From the NCBI RefSeq assembly GCF_005405365.1, contig NZ_BJDX01000006.1, positions 124,001 through 188,000 on the forward strand: DNA of 64,000 nucleotides, read 5' to 3'. The position numbers and the translations under genes are program-made. Shown piece by piece: positions 1 through 8,235 of the stretch. Source of the DNA: Enterococcus xiangfangensis (GTDB lineage: Bacteria > Bacillota > Bacilli > Lactobacillales > Enterococcaceae). Below the pieces are notes generated by a model, which was given only the letters and a program-made list of their open reading frames with translations, was not told where the DNA came from and made no database searches. Each line of letters begins with the position of its first letter. The first letter of the stretch is position 1.

Positions 1-185
1 GTGTGTTAGGGGTCGAAATGGAAGCGGCTATTTTGTATTACTTAGGCGCAAAATATAATGTTCAAACACTAGGGATCATGACGGTCAGCGACCATATGAT
101 TACTGGCGAGGAAACGACTTCAGAAGAACGGCAAAACACGTTCAAAGATATGATGTATGTCGGATTAGAAGCGATCATTGCTTAA
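1..185 (+). CDS. deoD: Purine nucleoside phosphorylase DeoD, C-terminal end (cut by window edge)
   Basis: This is the last 60 or so residues of a DeoD-type purine nucleoside phosphorylase, which splits purine (deoxy)nucleosides with phosphate into base and pentose-1-phosphate in the cytoplasmic salvage pathway. The frame is open from the window edge. It contains the ribose-binding 'VEMEA' segment, then '[12 protein letters not shown]' holding the Ser-Asp pair that protonates the purine base, and the family's usual C-terminal helix. The true start lies outside the window. A strong terminator follows immediately, so it is the last gene of its transcript. The family call is firm; the rest of the gene cannot be judged. 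Confidence 0.9.
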   Translation, partial: VLGVEMEAAILYYLGAKYNVQTLGIMTVSDHMITGEETTSEERQNTFKDMMYVGLEAIIA

Positions 186-192
186 AAAATAG

Positions 193-225
193 AACCGTCC
201 TTCAATTTTTGAAGGACGGTTTTTT
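193..225 (+). terminator. Rho-independent terminator after deoD
   Basis: An inverted repeat with arms ACCGTCCTTCA and TGAAGGACGGT is followed directly by a T-run. It starts 8 bases after the deoD stop. Only plus-strand termination is needed here because the next gene is also on the plus strand. Confidence 0.9.
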
Positions 226-352
226 GATTGTTCGTTTATTGATTGGAATAGTATTATCAAAAATCACAAGGTGTGCTGAATGATGAAAAAACTAGTAGAA
301 TAAGAGCAGGCTTGAATGGAAGCTGATTTTAAACTAGAAAAAGGGGACAAGT

Positions 353-1102
353 ATGAAAGTTGTTGTGCGTAAACGGATGGTGGGGAATATTCCGTTGCTT
401 GAAGTTGTTGCGGAAGATAAAATTTATGAACCATTGCCGTTGATCATTTATTATCACGGTTGGCAGACGGCAAAAGAACTAGTCTTGACGCAAGGACGCA
501 AGCTAGCTGCTAAAAATTTTCGTGTGTTGCTGCCGGATGCCGCAAATCATGGGGAACGCAAAACGAAAATATCTGAGATCCCTTCTTTGACTTTTTGGGA
601 TAGTATCCAAACAAATCTCTATGAGTTTGGGTTTTTAGTCGATTATTTTGAAAACTTAGGATTAACAGTCGGAAAAATTGGTGTCGGCGGGCTCTCGATG
701 GGCGGTATTACGACGTGTATGTTGTTGACGCAGCATCCGGAGATCGATGTTGCTGCTTGTGTGATGGGGTCTCCAGCACCAATCAAGTATCGTGAGCGGA
801 TCCGACTGCATGCCAGCGATTTAGGTTTTTATTTGCCTAAAGATTACCGGCAGCTGACTGCATGGTTAGAAGGCTACGATCTCTCCTTGTCACCAGAAAA
901 AGTCGCTGATCGGCCATTATTTTTTTGGCACGGCACAATGGATGAGAAAATTCCTTATCAGCATACTGCTGATTTTGTTGAAGCAAATCCCCAGAAGAAG
1001 CTCACGTTTGTCAGTGCGGAAGAACGGCATTTTGTTCAAATTGCGACAATGGACCAGATCGCTGAATTCTTTGACGCTGAATTGAATCTGACAGCTTCTT
1101 AG
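353..1102 (+). CDS. Alpha/beta hydrolase, prolyl-oligopeptidase-like esterase
   Basis: A 249-residue cytoplasmic alpha/beta hydrolase with no signal peptide. The oxyanion region is 'YYHGWQT' near residue 34, the nucleophile elbow is 'GGLSMGG' near residue 120 (Ser nucleophile), and a C-terminal 'HGTMDEKIP' strand-loop carries the likely acid Asp, followed by 'ERHFVQ' with the catalytic His. The order Ser-Asp-His is that of the family, and the length suits YitV/YjfP-type esterases. SD sequence GGGGAC lies 6 bases before the ATG. A plausible promoter is TTGTTC-N18-TATTAT at 228-257. It stands alone between terminated units. The substrate cannot be inferred. Confidence 0.75.
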   Translation: MKVVVRKRMVGNIPLLEVVAEDKIYEPLPLIIYYHGWQTAKELVLTQGRKLAAKNFRVLLPDAANHGERKTKISEIPSLTFWDSIQTNLYEFGFLVDYFENLGLTVGKIGVGGLSMGGITTCMLLTQHPEIDVAACVMGSPAPIKYRERIRLHASDLGFYLPKDYRQLTAWLEGYDLSLSPEKVADRPLFFWHGTMDEKIPYQHTADFVEANPQKKLTFVSAEERHFVQIATMDQIAEFFDAELNLTAS

Positions 1103-1229
1103 AAAAAATTTTTTTCAATTATTGGTTGGCAGAATCTAGCAGCAGTACTAATAAATCAAGGGAAGTTAGTTTCATTTAGTGAATTTTTGGCTTATGATAA
1201 AAGGATAGAAGGAACTAGGAGGAATTTTA

Positions 1230-2417
1230 ATGGAAAATTTTGATTTTCATGTGACGACGGACATTCGTTTTGGGAAAGACCGCTTAGCTGAATTGCCTGA
1301 AGTATTAAATTCATTTGGCAAAAATGTGTTGCTTGTTTACGGCGGCGGTAGTATTAAGAAAATCGGTTTATACGATAAAGTGATTGATCAGTTGCAAGCC
1401 AATGATACTCATATTTTTGAATTGGCAGGAGTCGAACCTAATCCGCGAGTAGAGACCGTTCGGCGCGGCGCAGAGATTTGTCGTAAAGAAAATATCGATG
1501 TAGTTTTGGCAGTGGGCGGCGGCTCAACGATCGATTGTGCGAAAGTCGTAGCGGCGGCTGCAAAATTTGATGGAGATGCTTGGGACTTAGTGTTGCAACG
1601 TCGGAAATATCAAGGCGGTGCATTGCCGTTAGTAACGATCTTGACGCTGGCTGCAACCGGTAGCGAAATGAATGCCGGTGCTGTGATCTCAAATCTTTCG
1701 ACGCATCAAAAATTAGGGACCGGCAATAAATCGATGTTGCCAAAAGTTTCTTTCCTAGATCCACAAAATACATTTAGCGTGAATAAGTACCAGACAGCAG
1801 CTGGTTCGGCTGATATTATGAGCCATTTGATCGAAAATTATTTCAAACGAACAGAAGGAACGGACGTCCAAGATTCTGTTTCAGAAGGCTTGATGCGTTC
1901 TGTCATCAAAAACTGTCCGATCGCACTGAAGGATCCAGAAAATTATGATGCACGGGCGAACTTGATGTGGGCCAGCACGTTAGCGTTGAATGGTTTGACT
2001 GGTAATGGTAAAGCCGGCGCTTGGTCTTGTCATCCAATGGAACATGAATTGAGTGCATTTTACGATATTACTCATGGAGTGGGGCTAGCTATTTTGACAC
2101 CGCGTTGGATGGAGTATGTCTTGAACGATGACACTGTCGATAAATTTGCCAGCTTTGCTTGGAACGTTTGGGGAGTAGAAGAAAAAGTTCCGATGTTGGC
2201 GGCTCGGATCGGTATTCAAAAATTATATGATTACTTTAAAGCTTGTGGTATCCCAATGACGTTACCAGAAGTTGGGATCGATGATGAAAAATTTGATGAG
2301 ATGGCTAAACAAGCTGTCGCACATAACGCGATAAAAACAGACGCATATGTTCCGTTAGACGAAGCGGCAGTTAAAGAAATCTACACCGATTGCTTAACTG
2401 AAAGCAGTTTTGAATAA
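1230..2417 (+). CDS. Iron-containing alcohol dehydrogenase (NADH/NADPH-dependent butanol dehydrogenase type)
   Basis: A 395-residue group III alcohol dehydrogenase of the YugJ/YugK/BdhA type, reducing aldehydes to alcohols (or the reverse) with NAD(P)H. The dinucleotide-binding motif 'GGGSTIDCAK' is near residue 95. Metal ligands are visible as 'SADIMSHL' (Asp and His near 194-198) and 'HPMEHELSAFYDITHG' (two more His near 266-280). Length and domain order are normal. A perfect AGGAGG lies 8 bases before the ATG. It is a single-gene unit ended by the terminator at 2422-2459. The natural substrate is unknown; redox balancing during fermentation is an inference. Confidence 0.88.
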   Translation: MENFDFHVTTDIRFGKDRLAELPEVLNSFGKNVLLVYGGGSIKKIGLYDKVIDQLQANDTHIFELAGVEPNPRVETVRRGAEICRKENIDVVLAVGGGSTIDCAKVVAAAAKFDGDAWDLVLQRRKYQGGALPLVTILTLAATGSEMNAGAVISNLSTHQKLGTGNKSMLPKVSFLDPQNTFSVNKYQTAAGSADIMSHLIENYFKRTEGTDVQDSVSEGLMRSVIKNCPIALKDPENYDARANLMWASTLALNGLTGNGKAGAWSCHPMEHELSAFYDITHGVGLAILTPRWMEYVLNDDTVDKFASFAWNVWGVEEKVPMLAARIGIQKLYDYFKACGIPMTLPEVGIDDEKFDEMAKQAVAHNAIKTDAYVPLDEAAVKEIYTDCLTESSFE

Positions 2418-2421
2418 AAGC

Positions 2422-2459
2422 AAAAGGGAGTGACAAGAATCTTGTCACTCCCTTTTTTT
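2422..2459 (+). terminator. Rho-independent terminator after the alcohol dehydrogenase
   Basis: Arms AAGGGAGTGACAAG and CTTGTCACTCCCTT form a 14-bp stem with a 3-base loop, followed by a T-run, 5 bases after the stop codon. It also separates the convergent acyltransferase gene. Confidence 0.93.
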
Positions 2460-2556
2460 GAATAGGTGTTCAGAAAATTTTTTTGGCAATAAGTCGAAAT
2501 TTCCGGAAGCTGCCTATTTCTGTCACCTTTTTTTATCAAAAATGATGGAATCGAAA

Positions 2557-3552
2557 TTAATCGTTTGGCATGATAAAATATAATATTCGTGCGATAGTCT
2601 TTTGCAAAGTCGTAGCCACTTTTGGTCTGGACAGTAAGTATAAAACTAAAAATGTTCCTGCTACTAATAACAGTAAATGAAGCAGTGGATTTTTTACATA
2701 TTGGGTAAACTGAACGAGTGGCGCCACCAAATAGACATGAAGCAAGTAGATTGCTAACGTTTTTTGGCCCCATGAAGTAAAAAAATGTGGTTTGGGCGCT
2801 GCTAGACTCAAAAAAACAAAGACAAAGGCGAAACCAACTAAATAAAGCAGTACGCTGTTTAAAATATTTTGATAAATCGGTAACTTGAATAATAAGAATG
2901 AACGGTCACGCCACAAAATTTCAGGTGGGAGATCGGTCTGGACCCAGAAATAGGCCACTCCTAGTCCAATCAAGATGATCCCGATACTGATCACTTTGCG
3001 CCAACGCAAGCGATGGATTTTTTCTAGCAACGAACGATCCATGAAATAGCCGGCTAAGAAGTAGGGTAAAAATCCAAGTGTTCGCGCCAGTGCCATGTAT
3101 GTCCCAAACTCGGTCAAAAAGCCGGAAAAAATTCCGATGATAAAACTTAAGAGTAAGATTCGCCGAACTTTGACCAGATCGGGTAGCAATAAACGCCAAA
3201 TGAACATACAATACAAATACCAAAGTGTCCATCCGGGGCTCAAGATCGTAAACACATCGATCTTACCAATCGCCAGCATGATCAAGGATAAGATCATGTT
3301 CAACAATAGATAAGGAACAAGAAAAGTTTCTACAGCGGTGGAACGACCTTTGGCTAGATTTTTCGAAAAATAACCAGAAATAAAAATAAAGACAGGCATA
3401 TGAAACAAGTAGATGAAAACGTAGAAAAATTCACCGACGATGTTATCCAAACGGAAATATTCCAATGCATGTCCTAAGACTACGAGTAGGATCAAGATAC
3501 CGCGAATATTATCATAAAGGTATTCACGATTTGGTTTTGTGATTGTGGACAC
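2557..3552 (-). CDS. Membrane acyltransferase (acyltransferase family 3)
   Basis: A 331-residue integral membrane protein with about ten hydrophobic segments. It opens with 'YDNIRGILILLVVLGH', the family-3 signature in which the His is thought catalytic; the family O-acylates sugars or cell-wall polymers from the cytoplasmic acyl donor side. A second signature, 'HMPVFIFISGYF', follows about 45 residues later. Start choice is awkward: the GTG at 3552 overlaps its own AGGAGG, and the first codon at a normal distance (8 bases) is an ATC at 3543, as noted in the findings. No polysaccharide genes lie nearby, so the acceptor is unknown. Confidence 0.75.
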   Translation of the reverse strand: MSTITKPNREYLYDNIRGILILLVVLGHALEYFRLDNIVGEFFYVFIYLFHMPVFIFISGYFSKNLAKGRSTAVETFLVPYLLLNMILSLIMLAIGKIDVFTILSPGWTLWYLYCMFIWRLLLPDLVKVRRILLLSFIIGIFSGFLTEFGTYMALARTLGFLPYFLAGYFMDRSLLEKIHRLRWRKVISIGIILIGLGVAYFWVQTDLPPEILWRDRSFLLFKLPIYQNILNSVLLYLVGFAFVFVFLSLAAPKPHFFTSWGQKTLAIYLLHVYLVAPLVQFTQYVKNPLLHLLLLVAGTFLVLYLLSRPKVATTLQKTIARILYFIMPND

Positions 3553-3768
3553 CTCCTGCAGATTCCGTTATGCTTAAGACGCAGATTGCGCTTTTTTTCT
3601 TAAATCTATTGTAGCATGAAAAGAAGTGTGCTACGCGATTTTATAGGAATTCTTTCAGAGGATAGCGATTCTGTTTACCAGGATCAAACAATTGAAAATA
3701 GTCGGACAAAGCAGAGTTTTCAGTCATTTTTATAGCGAAGGTCTAGGATTTCAACAAGGAGGATGGAG
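3553..3768. other. Divergent intergenic region, nothing clear
   Basis: About 215 bases separate the divergent acyltransferase and esterase genes. The region is AT-rich and must hold two promoters, but I could not identify a convincing pair of hexamers or an inverted repeat for either. Confidence 0.5.
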
Positions 3769-4641
3769 ATGCGCTATTCAGCAAAATTTGTAAAAAATGT
3801 TTTTAAAGTAATCAATATGAAAAAACTTGTCGGAGCAACGATGGTCGATCCGCCGAGACGACGCCATTTGATCAGTCGACAGCTTTCTCAAACGGATATT
3901 CCGCAAAAAATCTCAGAAATCGATGGCCAACAGCTGATCACGTTATTTCCTAAACTGCCGACAAAACGGCACGTATTATATTTACATGGCGGAGGTTATG
4001 CTTTAGAAGCTTCTCCTTTTCATAAAGAGATTCAAGAACGTTTCGTGAAGCGTTATAATTTAAAGGTCAGCTATTTTGATTATCCGTTGGCGCCGGAAAA
4101 TACCGCGGAAAAAACCGTCCCGCTGACAAAGAAAGCTTTTCAGCAATTGGCTTATTTATATCCGGACGATTGTTTTTGCTTGTTTGGTGATTCAGCTGGC
4201 GGCGGCTTAGCAATGAGTTTGGCGCAGCATTTGCGAGATATCGATCTACCGAAGCGACCGAAAAAAATTGCTTTAGTCTCACCGTGGCTAGATGCTTCGT
4301 TGAGCGATCCGCGTTCGCAAGAGCTTCAGGCAAAAGATGTCTTACTGGAAAAAGATTTGTTAGCCGCAGCTGGCGCAAATTATGCTGGCAGACTGTCTCT
4401 AACAGATCCACTAGTTTCACCGATCTACGGCAATTTCGATCGGCTAGGGGAGTTATTAGTGGTGGCGGGAACGGATGAAATTTTGTATCCAGATGTGTTG
4501 CGCTTGCAAGAGCAAGTCAGACACAGTCAAGGCACAACAATGCGTTTAGAAGTTGTTGCTGACATGATGCATGATTTTGTCGTTTATCCATTAAAAGAAT
4601 CGCTCCCATATGTCGATCAGATCGGGGAGTTTTATCAATAA
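3769..4641 (+). CDS. Alpha/beta hydrolase of the hormone-sensitive lipase family
   Basis: A 290-residue esterase/lipase of the HSL family. The oxyanion motif 'HGGGY' is near residue 74 and the nucleophile elbow 'GDSAGGG' near residue 144, with the acid/base pair expected in 'GTDEILYPD' and 'MMHDF' near the C-terminus. The upstream ATG at 3763 touches the AAGGAGG directly, so the ATG at 3769, six bases away, is preferred. It has no signal peptide. Its stop codon overlaps or closely precedes the start of the VTT membrane gene, so the two are co-transcribed. Substrate unknown. Confidence 0.8.
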   Translation: MRYSAKFVKNVFKVINMKKLVGATMVDPPRRRHLISRQLSQTDIPQKISEIDGQQLITLFPKLPTKRHVLYLHGGGYALEASPFHKEIQERFVKRYNLKVSYFDYPLAPENTAEKTVPLTKKAFQQLAYLYPDDCFCLFGDSAGGGLAMSLAQHLRDIDLPKRPKKIALVSPWLDASLSDPRSQELQAKDVLLEKDLLAAAGANYAGRLSLTDPLVSPIYGNFDRLGELLVVAGTDEILYPDVLRLQEQVRHSQGTTMRLEVVADMMHDFVVYPLKESLPYVDQIGEFYQ

Positions 4642-4673
4642 TGATTAGTAAAAAGCAGCAAAGGAGGGGCAGG

Positions 4674-5288
4674 GTGAATCAAAAAAACAATCATCGTGCG
4701 CCGTGGCAGCAAAAAGTGATCCAAGTTTTACCAGTCATCGGTTTAGCAGCGTTTATTTTACTATTAATCTATGTTCGAAAATCGGGAATGTTCAGTTCGA
4801 TTGCTGATCTGCAACATTTCATCAAACATTTTGGCAGTTTTGCGGTTGTCGCCTTTATCGTCGTACAAGCGATCCAACCGATTGTCCCTTTCTTGCCGGG
4901 TGGTTTTGCGACGATCGTCGGGATGTTGATGTTTGGGAATATTCCTGGTGTTTTATACAGTTATGTTGGCTTAGTGATCGGAGAAATCGGTCTTTTCCTA
5001 TTGATTCGCCGTTTTGGTCCGAAGTTTGCGCGACTTGTATTGTCTGAGAAAAACTTTGAAAAGTTTGAGACGACATTGCAAGATCACACGCAAGATATCA
5101 AAAGATTATTGATCGTTTGTTTTGTCATTCCGTTTTTGCCAGATGATTTGACGTGTTTAGTAGCGGGAATGACGGATCTTTCTTTCTCTGAGTATTTGAA
5201 AATTATTTTACTCTTTAAAATTTGGTCGGTCGCTTCATACGGCTATGTCTGTCTATTTATTTTGAATAAGACGGTGACAGTATTTTAA
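4674..5288 (+). CDS. VTT-domain membrane protein (TVP38/TMEM64/DedA-like)
   Basis: A membrane protein of about 204 residues with a TVP38/TMEM64 (VTT/SNARE-associated) domain; related DedA and VTT proteins act as lipid scramblases or transporters. Features are an N-terminal membrane helix, the re-entrant core 'PIVPFLPGGFATIVG' with the family Pro/Gly pattern, and two C-terminal helices. An ATG at 4641 overlaps the stop of the esterase but has no SD; the GTG at 4674 has AAGGAGG six bases upstream and is my choice. It forms a two-gene unit with the esterase. A second VTT gene lies at 18327-19031. Confidence 0.78.
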   Translation: MNQKNNHRAPWQQKVIQVLPVIGLAAFILLLIYVRKSGMFSSIADLQHFIKHFGSFAVVAFIVVQAIQPIVPFLPGGFATIVGMLMFGNIPGVLYSYVGLVIGEIGLFLLIRRFGPKFARLVLSEKNFEKFETTLQDHTQDIKRLLIVCFVIPFLPDDLTCLVAGMTDLSFSEYLKIILLFKIWSVASYGYVCLFILNKTVTVF

Positions 5289-5337
5289 GCAAAACAACTG
5301 GGGACAAGTTTGTTCCTTAAAATGGGAGATGGAAAAA

Positions 5338-6291
5338 ATGATTCGTTACGGAATTTTAAGCACAGCCCAAGTCGTTCCTCGTTTTGTTAAAGGGGTCAAA
5401 GAAAGCAAAGCCGGAATCGTGACGGCGATCGCTTCACGTGGGATCGAAAAAGCCCAAAAAATGGCGCAAGAATTGGCGATCCCGCAAGCTTTTGGCAGCT
5501 ATGAAGCATTGTGTCAAAGCGACGAGGTCGATATCGTTTATGTTGCGGTTTACAATAAAGCACATTATGCTGTTGCAAAACTTGCTTTGCTGAACAACAA
5601 ACATGTTTTATTGGAAAAACCGTTTACGCTGACACTTGCTCAAGCAGAAGAATTATTTGCGATTGCTGAAGAACGCGGTTTGTTTTTGATGGAAGCACAA
5701 AAATCACTTTTTTTGCCAATCACAAGTCAAGTGGAGCAAGCGATCCAAGCTGGTAAAATCGGAACACTGCGCTGGTTAGATGCGGTCATGGCATATCCCA
5801 ATATCGATCATATTTCTTGGTTTCGTGATTTGAGTGCCGGCGGCGGTGTTTTTCGCGGTGCGGGCACGTATCCATTGGAATATATGCAACATCTTTTAAA
5901 GGCTGCACCGGAAACATTCAAAGGAACTTTAGTTTTTCCAGAAGGTCAATCGGATGCTCAAGCACAGATCACGTTACGCTTTCCTCAAGGTGTGATCGGG
6001 ACCCTTTTTCTAACAGTAGATCTGGATTTGAAGAAGCGCTTAATTATTTATGGAGAGAAAGGCCAGATCGTCATTCCTGATTTTTGGAAGACGGCTACAG
6101 CTGAAATCCAGTATCACGATGGGCAGACAGAAGTTTTACACAGCACACAACAGAGTGAATTCGTGTTTGAAATCGATCATGTGAATGATTGCTTGAAACG
6201 CGGTCAATCAGAAAGTCCGGTCGTAACGAAAGAATTGACGTTAAAAACAGTCGCGATGACTGAGAAAATTTATGAGAACAAGCAAAAATGA
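5338..6291 (+). CDS. Gfo/Idh/MocA family oxidoreductase
   Basis: A 317-residue NAD(P)-dependent dehydrogenase. The N-terminal Rossmann fold starts 'IRYGILSTAQV', and 'LLEKPFTL' near residue 95 is the family's Glu-Lys-Pro signature with the catalytic Lys. The C-terminal alpha/beta domain is complete. The family acts on sugars, inositols or dipyrrole-like rings; the substrate is not evident. The ATG at 5329 abuts the GGGAG, so the ATG at 5338 (9 bases away) is preferred and gives the usual N-terminus. No terminator is visible right after the stop, and the small-RNA region follows. Confidence 0.83.
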   Translation: MIRYGILSTAQVVPRFVKGVKESKAGIVTAIASRGIEKAQKMAQELAIPQAFGSYEALCQSDEVDIVYVAVYNKAHYAVAKLALLNNKHVLLEKPFTLTLAQAEELFAIAEERGLFLMEAQKSLFLPITSQVEQAIQAGKIGTLRWLDAVMAYPNIDHISWFRDLSAGGGVFRGAGTYPLEYMQHLLKAAPETFKGTLVFPEGQSDAQAQITLRFPQGVIGTLFLTVDLDLKKRLIIYGEKGQIVIPDFWKTATAEIQYHDGQTEVLHSTQQSEFVFEIDHVNDCLKRGQSESPVVTKELTLKTVAMTEKIYENKQK

Positions 6292-6292
6292 G

Positions 6293-6321
6293 TGTCAATG
6301 TTTCAATGAATGTGCTATAGT
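6293..6321 (+). promoter_or_regulatory. Extended -10 promoter upstream of the 6.3-kb RNA candidate
   Basis: TATAGT at 6316-6321 is preceded by TGC, giving an extended -10 element. A weak TGTCAA lies at 6293-6298, 17 bases upstream. Transcription would begin near 6328. No protein gene follows on this strand before a strong terminator. Confidence 0.55.
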
Positions 6322-6327
6322 AGTCCA

Positions 6328-6500
6328 CATGCGACGAGTCGAGTGGATCTGATGATCCTTCGATACCAGAGGCACACGACGCAAGTCACCTGTCGGATTT
6401 CAGGGTGTCGGAAAGAAGCTTAGTGGACGAAGAACCTTTCTATCACATTGTTGGTACTGGAAAAACCCCCGTTTAGAATTTATTCTAAACGGGGGTTTTT
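6328..6500 (+). ncRNA. Candidate structured non-coding RNA ending in a strong terminator
   Basis: About 170 bases without a credible reading frame, between an extended -10 promoter and a perfect 19-bp terminator hairpin (6461-6500). Internal helices can be drawn: a stem at 6339-6363 (TCGA/TCGA plus GGATC/GATCC, loop TGAT) and a stem at 6387-6407 (CACCTG with CAGGGTG). GTCCAC at 6323-6328 also complements GTGGAC at 6423-6428, but that 5' arm is only in the RNA if transcription starts a little upstream. I compared it by eye with 6S, SRP, tmRNA, RNase P and common riboswitch cores and found no match. It could alternatively be a long 3' UTR of the preceding gene. Confidence 0.55.
6461..6500. terminator. 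Very strong terminator hairpin, possibly bidirectional
   Basis: Arms AAAAACCCCCGTTTAGAAT and its exact complement form 19 base pairs around a 2-base centre. T5 ends the plus strand and A5 begins it, so it could stop transcription from either side. Confidence 0.92.
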
Positions 6501-6527
6501 GTATGGTCAGAGATAAGCTGCATAAAT

Positions 6528-6601
6528 ACAAAAAAAGACGATCGAATATGTCGGTCGATCGTCTTTGTCAGTTAGTTTGATTTTGGAAAGAGAAACTAAC
6601 T
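6528..6601 (-). ncRNA. Candidate two-hairpin small RNA downstream of the Mga-like regulator
   Basis: On the minus strand an extended -10 (TGC TATACT, 6608-6616) is placed to start an RNA at about 6601. That RNA would open with a perfect 10-bp hairpin (6602-6569, CAGTTAGTTT with AAACTAACTG). Four bases later comes a perfect 12-bp terminator stem (6566-6534, AAAGACGATCGA with its complement) and then a U-tract (6533-6528). The total is about 75 bases with no reading frame. No -35 is evident, but an A/T tract lies upstream of the -10. The alternative is that the two hairpins are a double terminator for the regulator gene, which ends at 6727. Confidence 0.5.
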
Positions 6602-6726
6602 GAAATCAGTATAGCATAAAATTTTTTTTTTGATCGCCATCGCTTTGTCAGTGGAACTGCTGTTTTGCGGATTATTCTTTGAAAACGACGAAAAGTCAGA
6701 TTTTTGTAAAAAGATTAGACATATTT

Positions 6727-8235
6727 TTAATTTGGCTGGAGCGCCTTAGTTTTATCGATCATGATTTTTCGAATCATCGCCTGAAAATTTCGTAGATCTT
6801 CATATTTATCTTTGCACTCTAAAAAGAGGATTGGTTTGTTTTGAACATTCTTAATGGGGAAAAATTTATTTGTGCTGATGATCAAATCAACCGATTCATC
6901 GGCTAATAAAAAGCGGTTAGGATCGACAAAATTTAATTTGACCAGACCTCGAGTGCTTTTAGTAAAGAAATTTTTCAACCAAATAGAATTGAACTCACCG
7001 TGAGAATCATCAATAAAAATCGATAACTCATAGCCGGTCATAAATTCATTAGCTAGGCTTATGGCAGCGTACAGAAAGATCGCGTAATCAAGCTGAGAAT
7101 AAATCAGACTGTTGCGAGAATGGATATTTTTTAGCCGCATGCGAAGATTTTCTTGGACGATTGCCATGTCTTCAGGATAAAGATTGTAGTATTCACCGAT
7201 TGGCACATGATTGTAGAAGCTTTTGAACAGTAGCCGAGTATGCACGACGTACAGCTCTTTTTCCAGTTCGTCATAATCAAAATTAAATTGATTGAAGAGC
7301 AGACCGATGTTTTGAATAAAGAATTGATTGGCTTGGTAAATATTCGAGTCGATCAATTGGTGATATTTTTTCAGTTCTTGAAAGAATTTATCGTTTCGGT
7401 AAAAGACCATTTTTGATTGCAAGAACAATAAGATGAAATACAGCTCATCTTTGAAATTTTCATAAGCAGAAACATTTTCTTCCGTGATGAAGTGGAAATG
7501 CTGCACAAATTTATTCCCAATCAAAATCGACTCGACCGGTAATTCGTTGTTTTTGATCTTATGTCCGGTAAAATAGCGAGTCAAGGTGATGTCGACTAAG
7601 TAATCGTATTGAAGTTTGGTGATAGGATCGATATGATCCGAAAGCAAAAAACTAAGCTTCTCAAAAATGAAATTTTTCTCTGTAGAATTTTCTAAGTTAA
7701 ACGGATGACCATAGCCACCGTAAAGCTGCCAAAAGAAACTCAAAAAGAACAGCCGGATCGCCGGTTCCAGTCCAGACAAGACTAGTTCCCGGTTTTTAAT
7801 ATGAAGTTCGATCTCAGATTCTTTAAGGAAATCGCGGACTTCGTAAATATCTTTTTTTAAAGTAGAATAACTCAAGTTATATTTTTCCATCAAGCGATCC
7901 ATAGTATTCTGTTCATTTAAGAGCAGTCCTTCCAATAGATCGATCTTGATTGAGATATGATAGATCGCCAAAGACAGTTCTTTGTTTTGGGTATAATGAT
8001 TCTGAATGATTTGGTAGCTCCGTTCAGAAGTGATAAGAGGAGAGGTGCCGAATCGGTTTTCCACCTCATCGGAAAGCTCAGCCAGCCGTTCCAAATATTT
8101 TGCGGTCGTTCGTTTCTCAAAGCCCACTTGTTCTGAAATCTCATTGATATCGTGAAAGCCGGGGGTTTCTTTTAAATAAGTAAAAATAGAAAAAAGCGCC
8201 TGACTCTCAAAATCTAATAATAGATCGATGCTCAT
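6727..8235 (-). CDS. Mga-family transcriptional regulator, likely controlling gadCB
   Basis: A 502-residue regulator of the Mga/AtxA type. It has an N-terminal winged helix-turn-helix ('INEISEQVGFEKRTTAKYL', about residues 30-50) and a second HTH ('MEKYNLSYSTLKKDI', near 125-140). A long helical PRD-like middle follows, then a C-terminal domain with 'ESVDLIISTNKF' resembling a PTS EIIB fold. A GTG at 8256 precedes the SD; the ATG at 8235 has AAGGAG 8 bases upstream and is chosen. A TATACT -10 lies at 8259-8264 without a good -35. Divergent orientation from gadC makes it the obvious candidate regulator, comparable in role to GadR of other lactic acid bacteria but not the same family; that link is inference. 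Confidence 0.8.
   Translation of the reverse strand: MSIDLLLDFESQALFSIFTYLKETPGFHDINEISEQVGFEKRTTAKYLERLAELSDEVENRFGTSPLITSERSYQIIQNHYTQNKELSLAIYHISIKIDLLEGLLLNEQNTMDRLMEKYNLSYSTLKKDIYEVRDFLKESEIELHIKNRELVLSGLEPAIRLFFLSFFWQLYGGYGHPFNLENSTEKNFIFEKLSFLLSDHIDPITKLQYDYLVDITLTRYFTGHKIKNNELPVESILIGNKFVQHFHFITEENVSAYENFKDELYFILLFLQSKMVFYRNDKFFQELKKYHQLIDSNIYQANQFFIQNIGLLFNQFNFDYDELEKELYVVHTRLLFKSFYNHVPIGEYYNLYPEDMAIVQENLRMRLKNIHSRNSLIYSQLDYAIFLYAAISLANEFMTGYELSIFIDDSHGEFNSIWLKNFFTKSTRGLVKLNFVDPNRFLLADESVDLIISTNKFFPIKNVQNKPILFLECKDKYEDLRNFQAMIRKIMIDKTKALQPN

Noticed and set aside
281..303. Very short frame (MMKKLVE) ahead of the first hydrolase gene
   Set aside because: Seven codons with a marginal SD and no associated structure; most likely chance.
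1438..1773. Minus-strand open frame of 111 codons inside the iron alcohol dehydrogenase
   Set aside because: It lies wholly within a well-supported gene, has no SD and no recognisable motifs; it is a shadow frame.
6350..6356. CTGATGA, the core motif of a hammerhead ribozyme, inside the plus-strand RNA candidate
   Set aside because: The required stem II and GAAA at the right distance cannot be formed; the motif is just the loop and arm of a local hairpin.
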